A stretch of DNA of 64,000 bases, from positions 62,001 to 126,000 of the forward strand of contig CAYMYN010000006.1 in NCBI GenBank assembly GCA_964394665.1, written 5' to 3'. Below, in pieces: positions 24,590-32,942 of the stretch. The translations under genes were made by a program, and so were the position numbers. This DNA comes from CAYMYN01 sp964394665. GTDB taxonomy: Bacteria > Planctomycetota > UBA1135 > GCA-002686595. How positions within the stretch are numbered: position 1 is the stretch's first letter; every line of letters begins with the position of its first letter. The notes beneath the pieces are model-generated. The model was given only the letters and a program-made list of their open reading frames with translations, was not told where the DNA came from and searched no databases.

Positions 24590-25665
24590 TCACCCGATTC
24601 CTGTCCCGCACCCGGGCCCGCGTCGCGAGCAAGAAGCTGGCGCAGGATCCGTCGGCCGAGAACTACCTCGAGCTGGCGCGATCGTGCGTCACGGCCGGCC
24701 GCTTGGAGGAGGCCCGGACGGTCTGCGAGGAGGGCCTCGAGGTCCACAAGGCGAACGCCGAGCTGCGTCGCCTCTACGACCGTGCCTGCGAGCTGCTGCG
24801 CGAGGACCGCATCAAGGAGCTCGCCCGCGAGCTGGCGCGGGCCCCGCGTCCTGCCCTGTGGCGCGAGCTCAGCGAGCTCTTCCTGCGCTCGGGGCGCATC
24901 GCGCGCGCCGAGCAGGTCGCCGACGAGTGGTTCCAGGCCACGGGCGAGCCCGAGGCCCTGCTCCAGCGCGCCCTGGTCGCGCAGGAACGTTTCTACGCCG
25001 ACCGGCGCCGGGACGACGGCCTGCGCGCCTACGAGCTGCTCGACGAGTCGGTGCGCTCGATGACGGGCGACGAGCGTCCGCTCCGGCGGCTGCTCGACCT
25101 GACCAGTCGCTGCGGCGCCTGGCTCGAGGCGCGCACCACGGTCGCGCGCCTGCTCGAGCTGCACCCCGGCGATCCGAGCCTCGAGGCGCGCTTCCGCACG
25201 ATCTGCGCCCAGGCCGAGCGCGCGCCCAAGCTCGACCAGGCCATGCGGCAGGTCGAGCTGACGGGGCGCCTGGTCGACGAGGAGCCCGAGGTCGAGCGCG
25301 AACAACCGGTCGTGCGCTCGGTGCGGCCCGAGCTGCAGAGCCTCAGCGAGGAGCCCGGCGTGCGCGGCGCGTTCTACGTGCGCGGCGGCACGGCGCTCGT
25401 GCAGGGGCCCAAGGGCGCGACCGCCGAACGCATGGCCCGCTCGGTGCGCGAGCTCGTCGGATCGTCCCGCACGGCGGCGCGCCGGCTCGGCCTGGGGCGC
25501 GCCCTGGATCTGCGCATCGAAGGCACGTTCGGCACCCTGCTGCTCGCGACCGGCGAGGTCGGTGGCGCGGCGCTGTGGTGCGAAGGACGGATGAACGAAC
25601 GCGTCGAGCAGCGCGTGGCCCAACTGGCCGGCGCCTGTCCCGATTCGAAGGAGGTCGAGGCGTGA
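24586..25665 (+). CDS. TPR protein with roadblock-like C-terminus
   Basis: This 359-residue protein has TPR-like helical repeats over about 20-230 (ENYLELARSCVTAGRLEEARTVCEEGL). The C-terminal ~100 residues (GVRGAFYVRGGTALVQGPKG..., LGTLLLATGEVGGAALWCEG) look like a roadblock/LC7 fold. It starts at ATG 24586, overlapping the previous stop by four bases, and its own stop overlaps the next start (GTGA). Tight coupling implies a stoichiometric complex with the neighbours. The roadblock call is by pattern only. Confidence 0.6.
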   Translation: MITRFLSRTRARVASKKLAQDPSAENYLELARSCVTAGRLEEARTVCEEGLEVHKANAELRRLYDRACELLREDRIKELARELARAPRPALWRELSELFLRSGRIARAEQVADEWFQATGEPEALLQRALVAQERFYADRRRDDGLRAYELLDESVRSMTGDERPLRRLLDLTSRCGAWLEARTTVARLLELHPGDPSLEARFRTICAQAERAPKLDQAMRQVELTGRLVDEEPEVEREQPVVRSVRPELQSLSEEPGVRGAFYVRGGTALVQGPKGATAERMARSVRELVGSSRTAARRLGLGRALDLRIEGTFGTLLLATGEVGGAALWCEGRMNERVEQRVAQLAGACPDSKEVEA

Positions 25666-26165
25666 AGGAAGTCCTGGATCCCCTGACCCGCATCGCGGGC
25701 GTCCGCAAGGCGTTGCTGGTCTCCGAGGACGGCGTGCCGATCGCCGCGCGCGACTCGATCGACGCCGAGCTCTCGGGCCGCGGCAGCGGGCCGAACCCCT
25801 CCACCGACGACGTCGATGCCCTCTCCGGGCTCGCCGTGAGCCTGATGGGGGATCTGCGCCGCGCGATCGATCCCCTCACCTGGGACGCACCCCGCTACGT
25901 CGTCCTGCGCGCCGCCCACGGCACGCTGGCCATCATGCAGTCCCCGGGCAGCCTGCTGCTCGTGATCCTCGAGCGCGGACTCCAGCCGGAGGACCTGCGC
26001 GTGCCGATGGAAGCCGCCGTGGCCCGCGTGCAGCGCGTCCTGCGTCGGAACCACTCGATGGAGCCCGCGGCCGCCCTCCCGGGGCGGAGCGATTCCCAGC
26101 TCTCCACCACGATCGGGAACGTCCACGAACCCACCGAAGTCCCCGGATTCGCAGGGGAGCGATAG
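25662..26165 (+). CDS. Roadblock/LC7 protein (MglB-like)
   Basis: This 167-residue protein has the roadblock pattern LTRIAGVRKALLVSEDGVPIAA at the N-terminus and RYVVLRAAHGTLAIMQSPGSLLLVILE in the middle. Such proteins dimerise and act as GTPase-activating partners or scaffolds of MglA-type GTPases. It has an unusual ~40-residue disordered tail. It starts at GTG 25662, overlapping the previous stop, and lies 3 bases before the GTPase gene. Confidence 0.8.
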   Translation: MKEVLDPLTRIAGVRKALLVSEDGVPIAARDSIDAELSGRGSGPNPSTDDVDALSGLAVSLMGDLRRAIDPLTWDAPRYVVLRAAHGTLAIMQSPGSLLLVILERGLQPEDLRVPMEAAVARVQRVLRRNHSMEPAAALPGRSDSQLSTTIGNVHEPTEVPGFAGER

Positions 26166-26168
26166 CCC

Positions 26169-27422
26169 ATGGTCCAGATCAATTTCGCCCAACGCACGGT
26201 CAACGCCAAGATCGTCTACTACGGACCGGGGATGTCCGGCAAGACGACGAACCTGGAGGTGATCCACCAGCGCGCCCCCTCGAACAACCGCGGCGAGCTG
26301 ACGAGCATCAGCACCGACGGCGATCGGACGCTGTTCTTCGACTTCATGCCGCTGGACCTGGGCACGGTCGCGGGCATGCGCACCTGCTTCCAGATCTACA
26401 CCGTGCCCGGCCAGGTCTACTACAACTCCACGCGCAAGCTCGTGCTGCAGGGCGTGGACGGCGTGGTGTTCGTGGCCGACTCCTCGGCGTCGATGCAGGA
26501 GGAGAACCTCGAGTCGATGCGCAACCTGCAGGAGAACCTGGCCGAGTACGGCCGGAGCCTGGAGGACCTGCCGCTCGTCATCCAGTACAACAAGCGCGAC
26601 CTGCCCGACGCGATGAGCGTCGAGGACCTCGACGCCCTGCTGAACCCCTACGGCGCGCCCTCCTTCGAGGGCATCGCCAACACCGGGCAGGGGGTCTTCC
26701 CGACGCTCAAGGCCCTGGCCGCCTGCGTCATCGAGCACATCCACCGCGTCCAGCAGGGCACGGCCGCGGCCGGCAGCTCGGCCCAGGAGGCCCCGCCGCG
26801 CCTGGCGCAGACCGGCTTCCACGCGCCGCCCGCGGCGCAGCGCGCGACCCTCGAGCCGCCCGCGCCCTTCGCCCAGCCCGCCCCGGCCCAACCCGCCGCG
26901 GCCCCGGAGCCCGAGCTCGCGGTCAGCCGCGCGCAGGCCCCGGCCCAAGCGGCCGCGGTCGATCCGAACTCCCTGCGCCTGGCCCGTCCGATCACCCGTG
27001 CGGGTGAAGGAACGACCAACGCGCCGCGGCCCCAGGCCGCGGCCCGCATGCCGCAGCCGCCGCCCGCGCCGCCGCTCCAGCAGCAGGCGAACGCGCCCGC
27101 CGCCGCCCGCGGCCCCGCGGCAGCGCCCCGTGCCCAACAGCGCGGCGCCCAGCCCCAACGCCCCGGCGCCGCGCGACCGGCGGCGGGGCGGGCCCAGGCC
27201 CCCGCGCACCTGATGCAAGCCGACGCGGAGGGCGTCCCCGTGGCTCCGCCGCGCGGGCGCGGCGTCCAGGCGCAACCCGCGATCGCGCCCCACGCGACCG
27301 CCCTCTCCACGCCGATGCCCCCGGGAGCGGGCAAGCGCAGCGCCCTCGCCACGGCGCTCATCGTCGGGGGATCCGTGATCGTGGGCGCCGCGATCGGCAC
27401 CGTCGTGCTGTCGTACCTGTAG
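26169..27422 (+). CDS. MglA-type small GTPase with C-terminal membrane anchor
   Basis: Residues 1-195 are an MglA/Ras-like GTPase: P-loop GPGMSGKTT at 19-27, switch II VPGQVYYNSTRK and the guanine motif QYNKRDLPD. MglA proteins normally end here, at about 195 residues. This one continues through a ~190-residue Pro/Ala/Gln-rich linker to a transmembrane helix at about 395-415 (LIVGGSVIVGAAIGTVVL) and stops two residues later, so it looks tail-anchored. The linker would let the G domain reach partners away from the membrane. It is flanked on both sides by roadblock genes, the usual MglB partners. The role may be polarity, motility or envelope assembly; nothing here decides. Confidence 0.85.
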   Translation: MVQINFAQRTVNAKIVYYGPGMSGKTTNLEVIHQRAPSNNRGELTSISTDGDRTLFFDFMPLDLGTVAGMRTCFQIYTVPGQVYYNSTRKLVLQGVDGVVFVADSSASMQEENLESMRNLQENLAEYGRSLEDLPLVIQYNKRDLPDAMSVEDLDALLNPYGAPSFEGIANTGQGVFPTLKALAACVIEHIHRVQQGTAAAGSSAQEAPPRLAQTGFHAPPAAQRATLEPPAPFAQPAPAQPAAAPEPELAVSRAQAPAQAAAVDPNSLRLARPITRAGEGTTNAPRPQAAARMPQPPPAPPLQQQANAPAAARGPAAAPRAQQRGAQPQRPGAARPAAGRAQAPAHLMQADAEGVPVAPPRGRGVQAQPAIAPHATALSTPMPPGAGKRSALATALIVGGSVIVGAAIGTVVLSYL

Positions 27423-27433
27423 GAGGAGAAGCC

Positions 27434-27937
27434 ATGAAGACCGACAAGATGCTGCGCGAGAACCGCCTGGTCTTCTACGCCCAGGACATCGACCGCATCC
27501 ACCAGGAGCTCGACGGCTTCCTCGAGATGTCGAAGGCCCGTGCCGCGCTGGTCATCGATCGCGAGGGGCACTTGGTGACCCGCCGCGGCGAGGCCATCCA
27601 CGGCTCGATCGACTCGATCGCGGCGCTGATGGCGGGCTCCTTCGCCGCCACGCGCGAGATGGCCCGCCTGCTGGGGGAGGACGAGTTCTCGCAACTCTTC
27701 CACCAGGGCCAGCGCGACAGCATCCAGGTCGGCCTGGTGGGCGACCGCGCGCTGTTCGCGATCGTGTTCGACGACCGCACCAACCTGGGCCTCGTGCGCT
27801 TCTACTGCCAGGAGACCCTGCGCCGCCTGGGCGAGATCCTGGAGGAGATGGACGCGCGCACGGCCCCGCCCGACGCGGAGAACCTCTCCGACGACTTCTC
27901 GCGCAGCGCGGCGGCGGCCCTCGATCGCCTCTTCTGA
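27434..27937 (+). CDS. Roadblock/LC7 protein (MglB-like)
   Basis: This 167-residue protein has FLEMSKARAALVIDREGHLVTRRGE at about 31-55, IAALMAGSFAATREMARLLGE and an Ile/Val-rich closing strand (DRALFAIVFDDRTNLGLVRFY). This is a better MglB/roadblock match than the protein at 25662. It starts at ATG 27434 behind GGAGGAGAAG, 11 bases after the GTPase. Having two different roadblock proteins around one GTPase suggests a heteromeric regulator. The 294 bases that follow hold no supported gene. Confidence 0.85.
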   Translation: MKTDKMLRENRLVFYAQDIDRIHQELDGFLEMSKARAALVIDREGHLVTRRGEAIHGSIDSIAALMAGSFAATREMARLLGEDEFSQLFHQGQRDSIQVGLVGDRALFAIVFDDRTNLGLVRFYCQETLRRLGEILEEMDARTAPPDAENLSDDFSRSAAAALDRLF

Positions 27938-28231
27938 GGCCACCGCTCCCCGCCGCCGCTCCCCGCCGGAGCGGTGGGGGAGGGGTCGGTGCGCGCTCGG
28001 CCCGGCGCCCGCGGCGGCCCGGGCCCGCCCCCTTTGGGCAGGGCCCGCCGGGCTGCGGGCGATGCGGGCGCTGGCCCTGAGGCCCCGTTCGGCGCCCGGA
28101 TGCGGCCGGGGTTGCGTGCTCCCGGCGGCCTGGCTAGGCTCTTCGCCCCTCCACCCCGGCCCCCCGCCCGGGCTGGGCCCGATGGCCCGCCCGCACCGGC
28201 CGGGTCCACCCCGAGCACCGAGCATCGAGCG

Positions 28232-28480
28232 ATGTCACGCGTCTGCGACTACTGCGCCAAAGGGACCGTCTTCGGCGGCTCCGTCTCCCGTCGGGGTCTC
28301 CCCAAGAAGAAGGGCGGCGTCGGCCTCAACGTCACCGGCCACTCCAAGCGCACCTTCAAGCCGAACATCCAGCGCGTGCGCGCCTTCGTCGACGGCCGCG
28401 TGCAGCGCGTGAAGATCTGCACCCGCTGCATCAAGAGCGGCCGCGTGCAGAAGGCTCCCCGCAGCAGCGTCGCGGTCTGA
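28232..28480 (+). CDS. rpmB: Ribosomal protein bL28
   Basis: This 82-residue protein is the zinc-binding form of bL28, with CxxC pairs at residues 5/8 and 63/66. It shows the conserved VTGHSKRTFKPN segment. It stands alone, followed by a strong hairpin. Confidence 0.95.
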   Translation: MSRVCDYCAKGTVFGGSVSRRGLPKKKGGVGLNVTGHSKRTFKPNIQRVRAFVDGRVQRVKICTRCIKSGRVQKAPRSSVAV

Positions 28481-28495
28481 CCGCAGCACGACTCG

Positions 28496-28537
28496 GCGAG
28501 CGCTCCCCGGCGACGGCCGTCGCCAGGGAGCGCTCGC
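28496..28537 (+). terminator. Hairpin after rpmB
   Basis: The 12-bp arms GCGAGCGCTCCC and GGGAGCGCTCGC enclose GGCGACGGCCGTCGCC-like pairing, starting 16 bases after the stop. There is no T-run, which is common in such GC-rich genomes. Confidence 0.6.
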
Positions 28538-29359
28538 TGCGTTGATGGGCACCCGCTGGAGGGAGCCCCTCGGCCGCCGCGCGACCCGCCGCCCCCCCGG
28601 TGCTCCTGCGGCTCGCGAGCCGTGCTCGCGGGACGCGCGCTCCCCCTCCGTCCGGGCCACGAAGGGCGACCCGCGATCCGCTCGGAGGGTGGAGACGTCG
28701 GTCGGACTCCCCGCGCCGGGCCCTCGTATCTGCGCGCTCGCCTAGCTCGCAGGCATTGCGGCATGTGGAATGTCAGTGGGTGGCGCGCCGATGCGGCAGC
28801 CCTCGGATGCACGCGCCGAGCCTGTCGTGACGGCCTCGCGCAGGACCTTGCATGTCTCGTTTCCAAGACATGGGAAGGAACGGGGTGCTTTTCGAGAAGG
28901 GTGGAAAGTCCCCATCGGAGGGCTCCGCTGCGCGTCGCGAGAGGCCCGCGCGCCGAGCTGCGCGCAGCGCGCGACGCGTGGCGCGCAGACCTCGACGGGC
29001 CCCTCCGCGGGTCTTGGACCGATCCTGCGCCGTGGGCGTAACTCGGTGCCTAGCAGGGACTTCCGTCCTTCGATCGGGCCGCGCCCAGAACGCCGGCGAG
29101 GGCCTCGCCAGGCTCGCTCGCGATGGCTCTCGGTCTCGGCGCGAGCGGCTTCGGTCGCGCTCCGCCACGCCCTTGCGCGGACCGTCGAGATGGGTTCGGG
29201 CGCCTCCGCGGACGGCAGAACTTCAACGCGCCGCAAAAAGTTTCGCGGATGGCTGGCAAGCCGTTCCGTCCGAGCGCCGATGGATCGCTTGATGTCGTGG
29301 ACCCGGCGCCCCTGGGGCGCCAACGTCTACACCAAACACGTCCAAGGAGACTTCCTCTC
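28538..29359. other. 820-bp region without a supported gene
   Basis: Frames here are short or lack recognisable protein character. The composition drops slightly at 28742-29340, with more A/T-containing words (gcatgtggaatgtcag, gaaggaacggggtgctttt). It may hold the promoter and leader of the lysine-rich gene, or a structured RNA. I could not match a known RNA family. Confidence 0.4.
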
Positions 29360-29623
29360 ATGGCCAAGAAAGCCACCCGCAAGAAGGCCGCCAAGAAGGC
29401 GACCAAGAAGACGACCAAGAAGGCCGGCCGTAAGAAAGCCGCCAAGAAGGCGACCAAGAAGGCGACCAAGAAGGCGACCAAGAAGGCCGCCAAGAAGAAG
29501 GGCCGCAAGAAGGCCGCCAAGAAGGCGACCAAGAAGGCGACCAAGAAGGCCGGCCGCAAGAAGGCCGCCAAGAAGAAGGGCCGCAAGAAGGCCACCCGTC
29601 GCGCGACCTCCGCGCCGGCCTGA
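29360..29623 (+). CDS. Histone H1-like Lys/Ala-rich DNA-binding protein
   Basis: This 87-residue protein is made almost only of Lys, Ala, Thr, Gly and Arg, in repeats of KKAT, KKAGRKKAA and KKKGRKKA. It resembles eukaryotic H1 tails and the bacterial Hc1/AlgP-type nucleoid proteins. It has no folded domain and should bind DNA or RNA non-specifically by charge. A good ribosome site (AAGGAGA) precedes ATG 29360. It lies 41 bases before an HU gene, so the two may form one nucleoid operon. The repetitive DNA makes its length prone to change. Confidence 0.85.
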   Translation: MAKKATRKKAAKKATKKTTKKAGRKKAAKKATKKATKKATKKAAKKKGRKKAAKKATKKATKKAGRKKAAKKKGRKKATRRATSAPA

Positions 29624-29664
29624 TCCAGCGACCCATCCCACGCACGGAGCCCGAGGAGCCCGCC

Positions 29665-29934
29665 GTGAACAAGAGCCACCTCGTCGCCTACGTCGCCGGT
29701 GAGCTGGTGACGTCCAGGCTTCAGGCTCAGCGGTTGGTGGACACCGTCCTCGAGGGCATCCGTCGGGGTCTACAGGAGGACGAGTCGGTCACGCTGACGG
29801 GGTTCGGGACCTTCGAGGTCAAGTCCCGCAAAGCGCGGCTCGGCCGCAATCCTCAGACGGGCGAGCCCATCCGCATCGACGCCGGTCGGCGAGTGGGCTT
29901 CCGCGTCGGCAAGGCGCTCAAGGACAGCGTCTGA
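29665..29934 (+). CDS. HU-family DNA-binding protein
   Basis: This 89-residue protein has the normal HU/IHF length, with VTLTGFGTFEVKSRKARLGRNPQTGEPI spanning the beta arm and its Pro tip and a C-terminal helix ending GKALKDSV. It starts at GTG 29665. It is probably cotranscribed with the lysine-rich protein gene upstream. Confidence 0.95.
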   Translation: MNKSHLVAYVAGELVTSRLQAQRLVDTVLEGIRRGLQEDESVTLTGFGTFEVKSRKARLGRNPQTGEPIRIDAGRRVGFRVGKALKDSV

Positions 29935-29986
29935 GGCGCCGCCCAGGACGAGGAGGGTCCCCTAGCGACCCCTCGACGTCGCACAC

Positions 29987-30020
29987 GAGCGCCCCCCTGG
30001 CTCCCGCCAGGGGGGCGCTC
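29987..30020. terminator. Bidirectional hairpin between HU and LABN genes
   Basis: A perfect 14-bp stem, GAGCGCCCCCCTGG with its complement CCAGGGGGGCGCTC, and a 6-base loop. It lies between convergent genes and reaches the stop codon of the minus-strand one. Confidence 0.7.
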
Positions 30021-30675
30021 AGTCGTTCCGCGGCTGGGCCGCGGTGGCGGGAGCGCCCCGACGACGTCGATGCTCCAGCATCAGGTTGCGGATCGGGTAC
30101 AGCGGCGTCGGAAGGTAGGAGACGAAGAAGATCAGGCGCGAGGCGCCGCTGCTCTCCACCAGGCTCGCGGTGTAGAGCAGGTTGAGGCCGGCGCCGGCGA
30201 GGGTGATCCACCAGAACGCGAGCGGGAAGTAGCTCGTGCCCCGGCGCTCGGTGAAGTACCACTGCACCAGGAAGCGCACGCTCCACACGACCTGGCCCAG
30301 GACACCGGCCAGGAGGATCCAAGGCGGGCTTCCGGTGCTGTCCTCCGGCGTCCCTCCGCGCAGCAGGATGAGCCCCAGGCCGGCCAGCAGGCCGATCAGC
30401 GCCGCGGGGACCGGGCCCAGGCGCGAGCCGCCCGGCCGGTGCGCCAGCACGAGGTTGCGCACGTAGATCGAGCCGTTGACGAGGAAGCCCGGCACGAGCA
30501 CCCACTCGCGCTGCGCCAGGGCGGCTGCCCCTTGGAGGATCGAGCCCGCCAGGGAGAACCACCAGAACGAACGCGGCGAGACGCTGCGTTTGGCGCGCTC
30601 GGAGGCGAGCCACTGGATCAGGAAGCGGGAGAAGAAACAGACCGCGCCCAGCGCCCCGAGCACGGTCCAGATCAC
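30019..30675 (-). CDS. Membrane protein with two LABN domains
   Basis: This 218-residue protein has about six transmembrane helices and two copies of the lipid-A-disaccharide-synthase N-terminal (LABN) motif: FSRFLIQWLASERAKRSVSP with FWW in the first, and VRFLVQWYFTERRGTSYFP with FWW in the second. LABN proteins accompany glycosyltransferases acting on lipid carriers. It starts at GTG 30675, overlapping the GT2 stop (GTGA). The pairing suggests transport or handling of the GT2 product. Confidence 0.85.
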   Translation of the reverse strand: MIWTVLGALGAVCFFSRFLIQWLASERAKRSVSPRSFWWFSLAGSILQGAAALAQREWVLVPGFLVNGSIYVRNLVLAHRPGGSRLGPVPAALIGLLAGLGLILLRGGTPEDSTGSPPWILLAGVLGQVVWSVRFLVQWYFTERRGTSYFPLAFWWITLAGAGLNLLYTASLVESSGASRLIFFVSYLPTPLYPIRNLMLEHRRRRGAPATAAQPRND

Positions 30676-31517
30676 GGCGCCTGGGTCCCCCGCGAGTAGC
30701 TCGGGGTGACGCCGGCGATCGGCACGCGCACCAGCCGCCGACGCATCCAGCGCACGGCGAGCAGGTCCTTCAAGGCCCGCAGCGCACGGTTCCGGATGCC
30801 GTACTTGCTGCGCCCGGCCGTGCGCGGGTGGTGCCCGACGGGGTGCTCGACCACCGAGAAGCCGTGGTAGCGCAGGAGCGTCGGCAGGAAGCGGTGCATG
30901 CCCTCGAAGAAGGGCAGGACCTGCAGCGCCTCGGCGCGGAAGAGCTTGAGCGAACAGCCGGTGTCGCGGATCGAGTCGCCCGAGATGCGATTGCGGATGG
31001 CGTTGGCGATCCGCGACGAGGCGCGCCGCACGAGCGTGTCCCGGCGCCGCTGGCGGTAGCCCGCGACGGCGTCGTGTTCGCCCAGGGCGTCGATCATCGC
31101 CGGCAGGTCGCCGGGGTCGTTCTGCAGGTCGGCGTCGAGGGTCGCCACCAGCCGACCCGCGGCCAACAACATGCCGCTGGCCATGGCCGCGGTCTGGCCG
31201 CAGTTGCGCTGGAAGAAGACGCCCACCACGCGCGGGTCGCGCTCGGCGAGCTCGGCGATCACGCCCGCCGAGCGATCCCGGCTGCCGTCGTCGACCAGGA
31301 TCAGCTCCCACCGCTCCTCTCGCTGCGCGAAGGCGGCCACGACCCGCCGGTGCAGCTCGGCGAGGTTCTCCTCCTCGTCGTGCACCGGGGCCACCAAGCT
31401 GAGGTCGAGCGGCGCGCGCTCCTCGGCGCGCAGGCGCCGGCGGAGTTCGGGCAGGAAGCTCGGGCCGAGCTGCAACGTCTCGGCCGCGTGGACCTGGATC
31501 GGGCTCATGGGCGCCAC
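30672..31517 (-). CDS. GT2 glycosyltransferase, DPM1/ArnC type
   Basis: This 281-residue cytosolic enzyme should move a sugar from a nucleotide donor to a polyprenyl phosphate. It has LVAPVHDEEENL at the start of the fold, LVDDGSRD, the DxD-type LDADLQNDPGDL and the acceptor-site RNCGQTAAMASG. No C-terminal transmembrane pair is present. That part may be supplied by the coupled LABN protein, whose start overlaps its stop. ATG 31508 is an equally possible start. Confidence 0.85.
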   Translation of the reverse strand: MAPMSPIQVHAAETLQLGPSFLPELRRRLRAEERAPLDLSLVAPVHDEEENLAELHRRVVAAFAQREERWELILVDDGSRDRSAGVIAELAERDPRVVGVFFQRNCGQTAAMASGMLLAAGRLVATLDADLQNDPGDLPAMIDALGEHDAVAGYRQRRRDTLVRRASSRIANAIRNRISGDSIRDTGCSLKLFRAEALQVLPFFEGMHRFLPTLLRYHGFSVVEHPVGHHPRTAGRSKYGIRNRALRALKDLLAVRWMRRRLVRVPIAGVTPSYSRGTQAP

Positions 31518-31577
31518 GAGGATGGCACGATCCGCCGGGGAAACGAAGGCCCCCGTGGGCGGGCCGGGGGAGGGCCC

Positions 31578-32720
31578 TCAGGGCGCCGGCACGCCGCCCC
31601 CGGCGGAGCGCGGCGCGCGGCGCTCCCCGGCCGGTCGGAGTCCGTTCTTGTCCAGGCGGCACAGGAGCCACTGCCCGCCGATCGAGGCCGCCGGGACCAT
31701 CAGCAACGGGCCGACGAGCGGCACGACGAAGACCAGCCCCGCCACCGCTCCGAAGGCCGTCAGGGCGAGCGGATGCAGGCGCACGAAGCGCAGGCGTTGG
31801 CGCAGGCTCCACTGGCGCCGCGAGGCCGGGATGTCGAGCAGCGTGATCGCGGTGGCGAAGCCGGCCGCGGGCACGAAGAGCGCCCAGCCGATGCCCGGGA
31901 CCAGTTGCAGGGGCAGGAAGAGCAACAGGAGCAGGCCCGTCACCGCCGCCGCCTCGAAGCTGATCAGCAGGGCGCGGCCTTCGACGCGCGCCACCCACGC
32001 GAGCCACTTGCCGTACTCGCGGTCGAGGCGCCCGACGGCGACGAAGGAACCCGGCACGCCCAGCAGCGCCAGCCACGCCGGCGGCCCCGAGAGGTTCCAG
32101 GCGAGGGCCAGGAAGGCGAGGGCGGGCAGCGCGGCGAGGGCCGAGCGCTGCACGCAGCGCGCCCGCGGGATGTCGGTCGGGCGCTCGATCGCGGCGCGTG
32201 GGTCGGCGCCGAACCAACGCGCCTCGAAGCGCGCCTGCAGCTCGTCGAGGAAGGGGCCCGCGAGGGCCTCGTACACGATCGAGAAGGTGTAGTAGCCCAC
32301 GATGCCCGCGGCGAGCACGAACAGCGCCCAGGCCCCCAGGCTGGCCGTCCAGGCGAGCAGGCCGTGCTCCACGACCCAGCGCGCGAGCCCCGCCCACCAG
32401 CCCTCGCCCAACCCGAGATGCTCGGGGTCGCCCAGACGCGCGGCCTCGAGCAACGCCTGGAGGCGCTCGGAGAACCAAACGAAGAGCGCGCCGAAGGCGG
32501 CCAGCGTCAGCAGCAGCGGCGGCACGAGCAGGCGCTTGGTGCGCGGCGTGCGCAGCAGCAGCCCCAGCCCCTTCGGCAGGGCCCACAGGCCCGCGAGCAG
32601 CTCTTCCAATGGCCCCGGGGGCGGCGCGGCGAGCGAGGGCTCGCGCGCCGTCCGGCCGCAGTGCTCGCAGCCGTTCCCGGGCGCGTCGTAGCCGCACAGG
32701 GGACAGGGCAGGACGGCCAT
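31578..32720 (-). CDS. EI24/CysZ-like membrane protein with zinc ribbon
   Basis: This 380-residue protein has an N-terminal CPLCGYDAPGNGCEHCG zinc-ribbon (two CxxC pairs, residues 6-22). A multi-helix membrane domain follows, with the EI24 features AGPFLDEL and LLDIPASRRQWSLRQRLRFVRLHP. The CysZ branch moves sulfate, but most EI24 proteins are uncharacterised. It starts at ATG 32720. The GT2 gene follows 60 bases downstream in the same direction. Confidence 0.75.
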   Translation of the reverse strand: MAVLPCPLCGYDAPGNGCEHCGRTAREPSLAAPPPGPLEELLAGLWALPKGLGLLLRTPRTKRLLVPPLLLTLAAFGALFVWFSERLQALLEAARLGDPEHLGLGEGWWAGLARWVVEHGLLAWTASLGAWALFVLAAGIVGYYTFSIVYEALAGPFLDELQARFEARWFGADPRAAIERPTDIPRARCVQRSALAALPALAFLALAWNLSGPPAWLALLGVPGSFVAVGRLDREYGKWLAWVARVEGRALLISFEAAAVTGLLLLLFLPLQLVPGIGWALFVPAAGFATAITLLDIPASRRQWSLRQRLRFVRLHPLALTAFGAVAGLVFVVPLVGPLLMVPAASIGGQWLLCRLDKNGLRPAGERRAPRSAGGGVPAP

Positions 32721-32942
32721 CGGGTGGGTGGCGAGGGCAGGGGCCGAGGGCCGGCCGCGACCGCGCGTCGCGCGCGCCGGGGGCTGCGCAGCATCGCCCG
32801 GAGCGCCGATCGAGGGAAGGGCTGCACGGGGAAGCGCCGCGAGCCGCCGTGGGGCTAGAATGCCGGGTCTCCACCAGCGCCCCCGCCCCCGCGGGAGCGC
32901 CCCTCCGCCGCCCCGCGGCCGACCCTTGGCCCCCGCACGACG

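Noticed and set aside
28880..28960. GGAAAGTCCCC-like words suggesting RNase P RNA
   Set aside because: The other conserved RNase P elements and the expected long-range pairing are not found nearby.
29370..29600. Regular short repeats that might suggest a CRISPR array
   Set aside because: They are in-frame lysine/alanine codon repeats within a gene with a good ribosome site, with no spacers. I saw no CRISPR array anywhere in the window.
28770..29702. 310-codon frame overlapping the lysine-rich gene and HU start
   Set aside because: It covers the noncoding region and then reads the KKAT gene out of frame as Arg/Pro repeats; there is no family likeness.
30019..30675. Lipid-A-disaccharide synthase
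   Set aside because: Only LABN membrane domains are present. The catalytic LpxB domain is absent.
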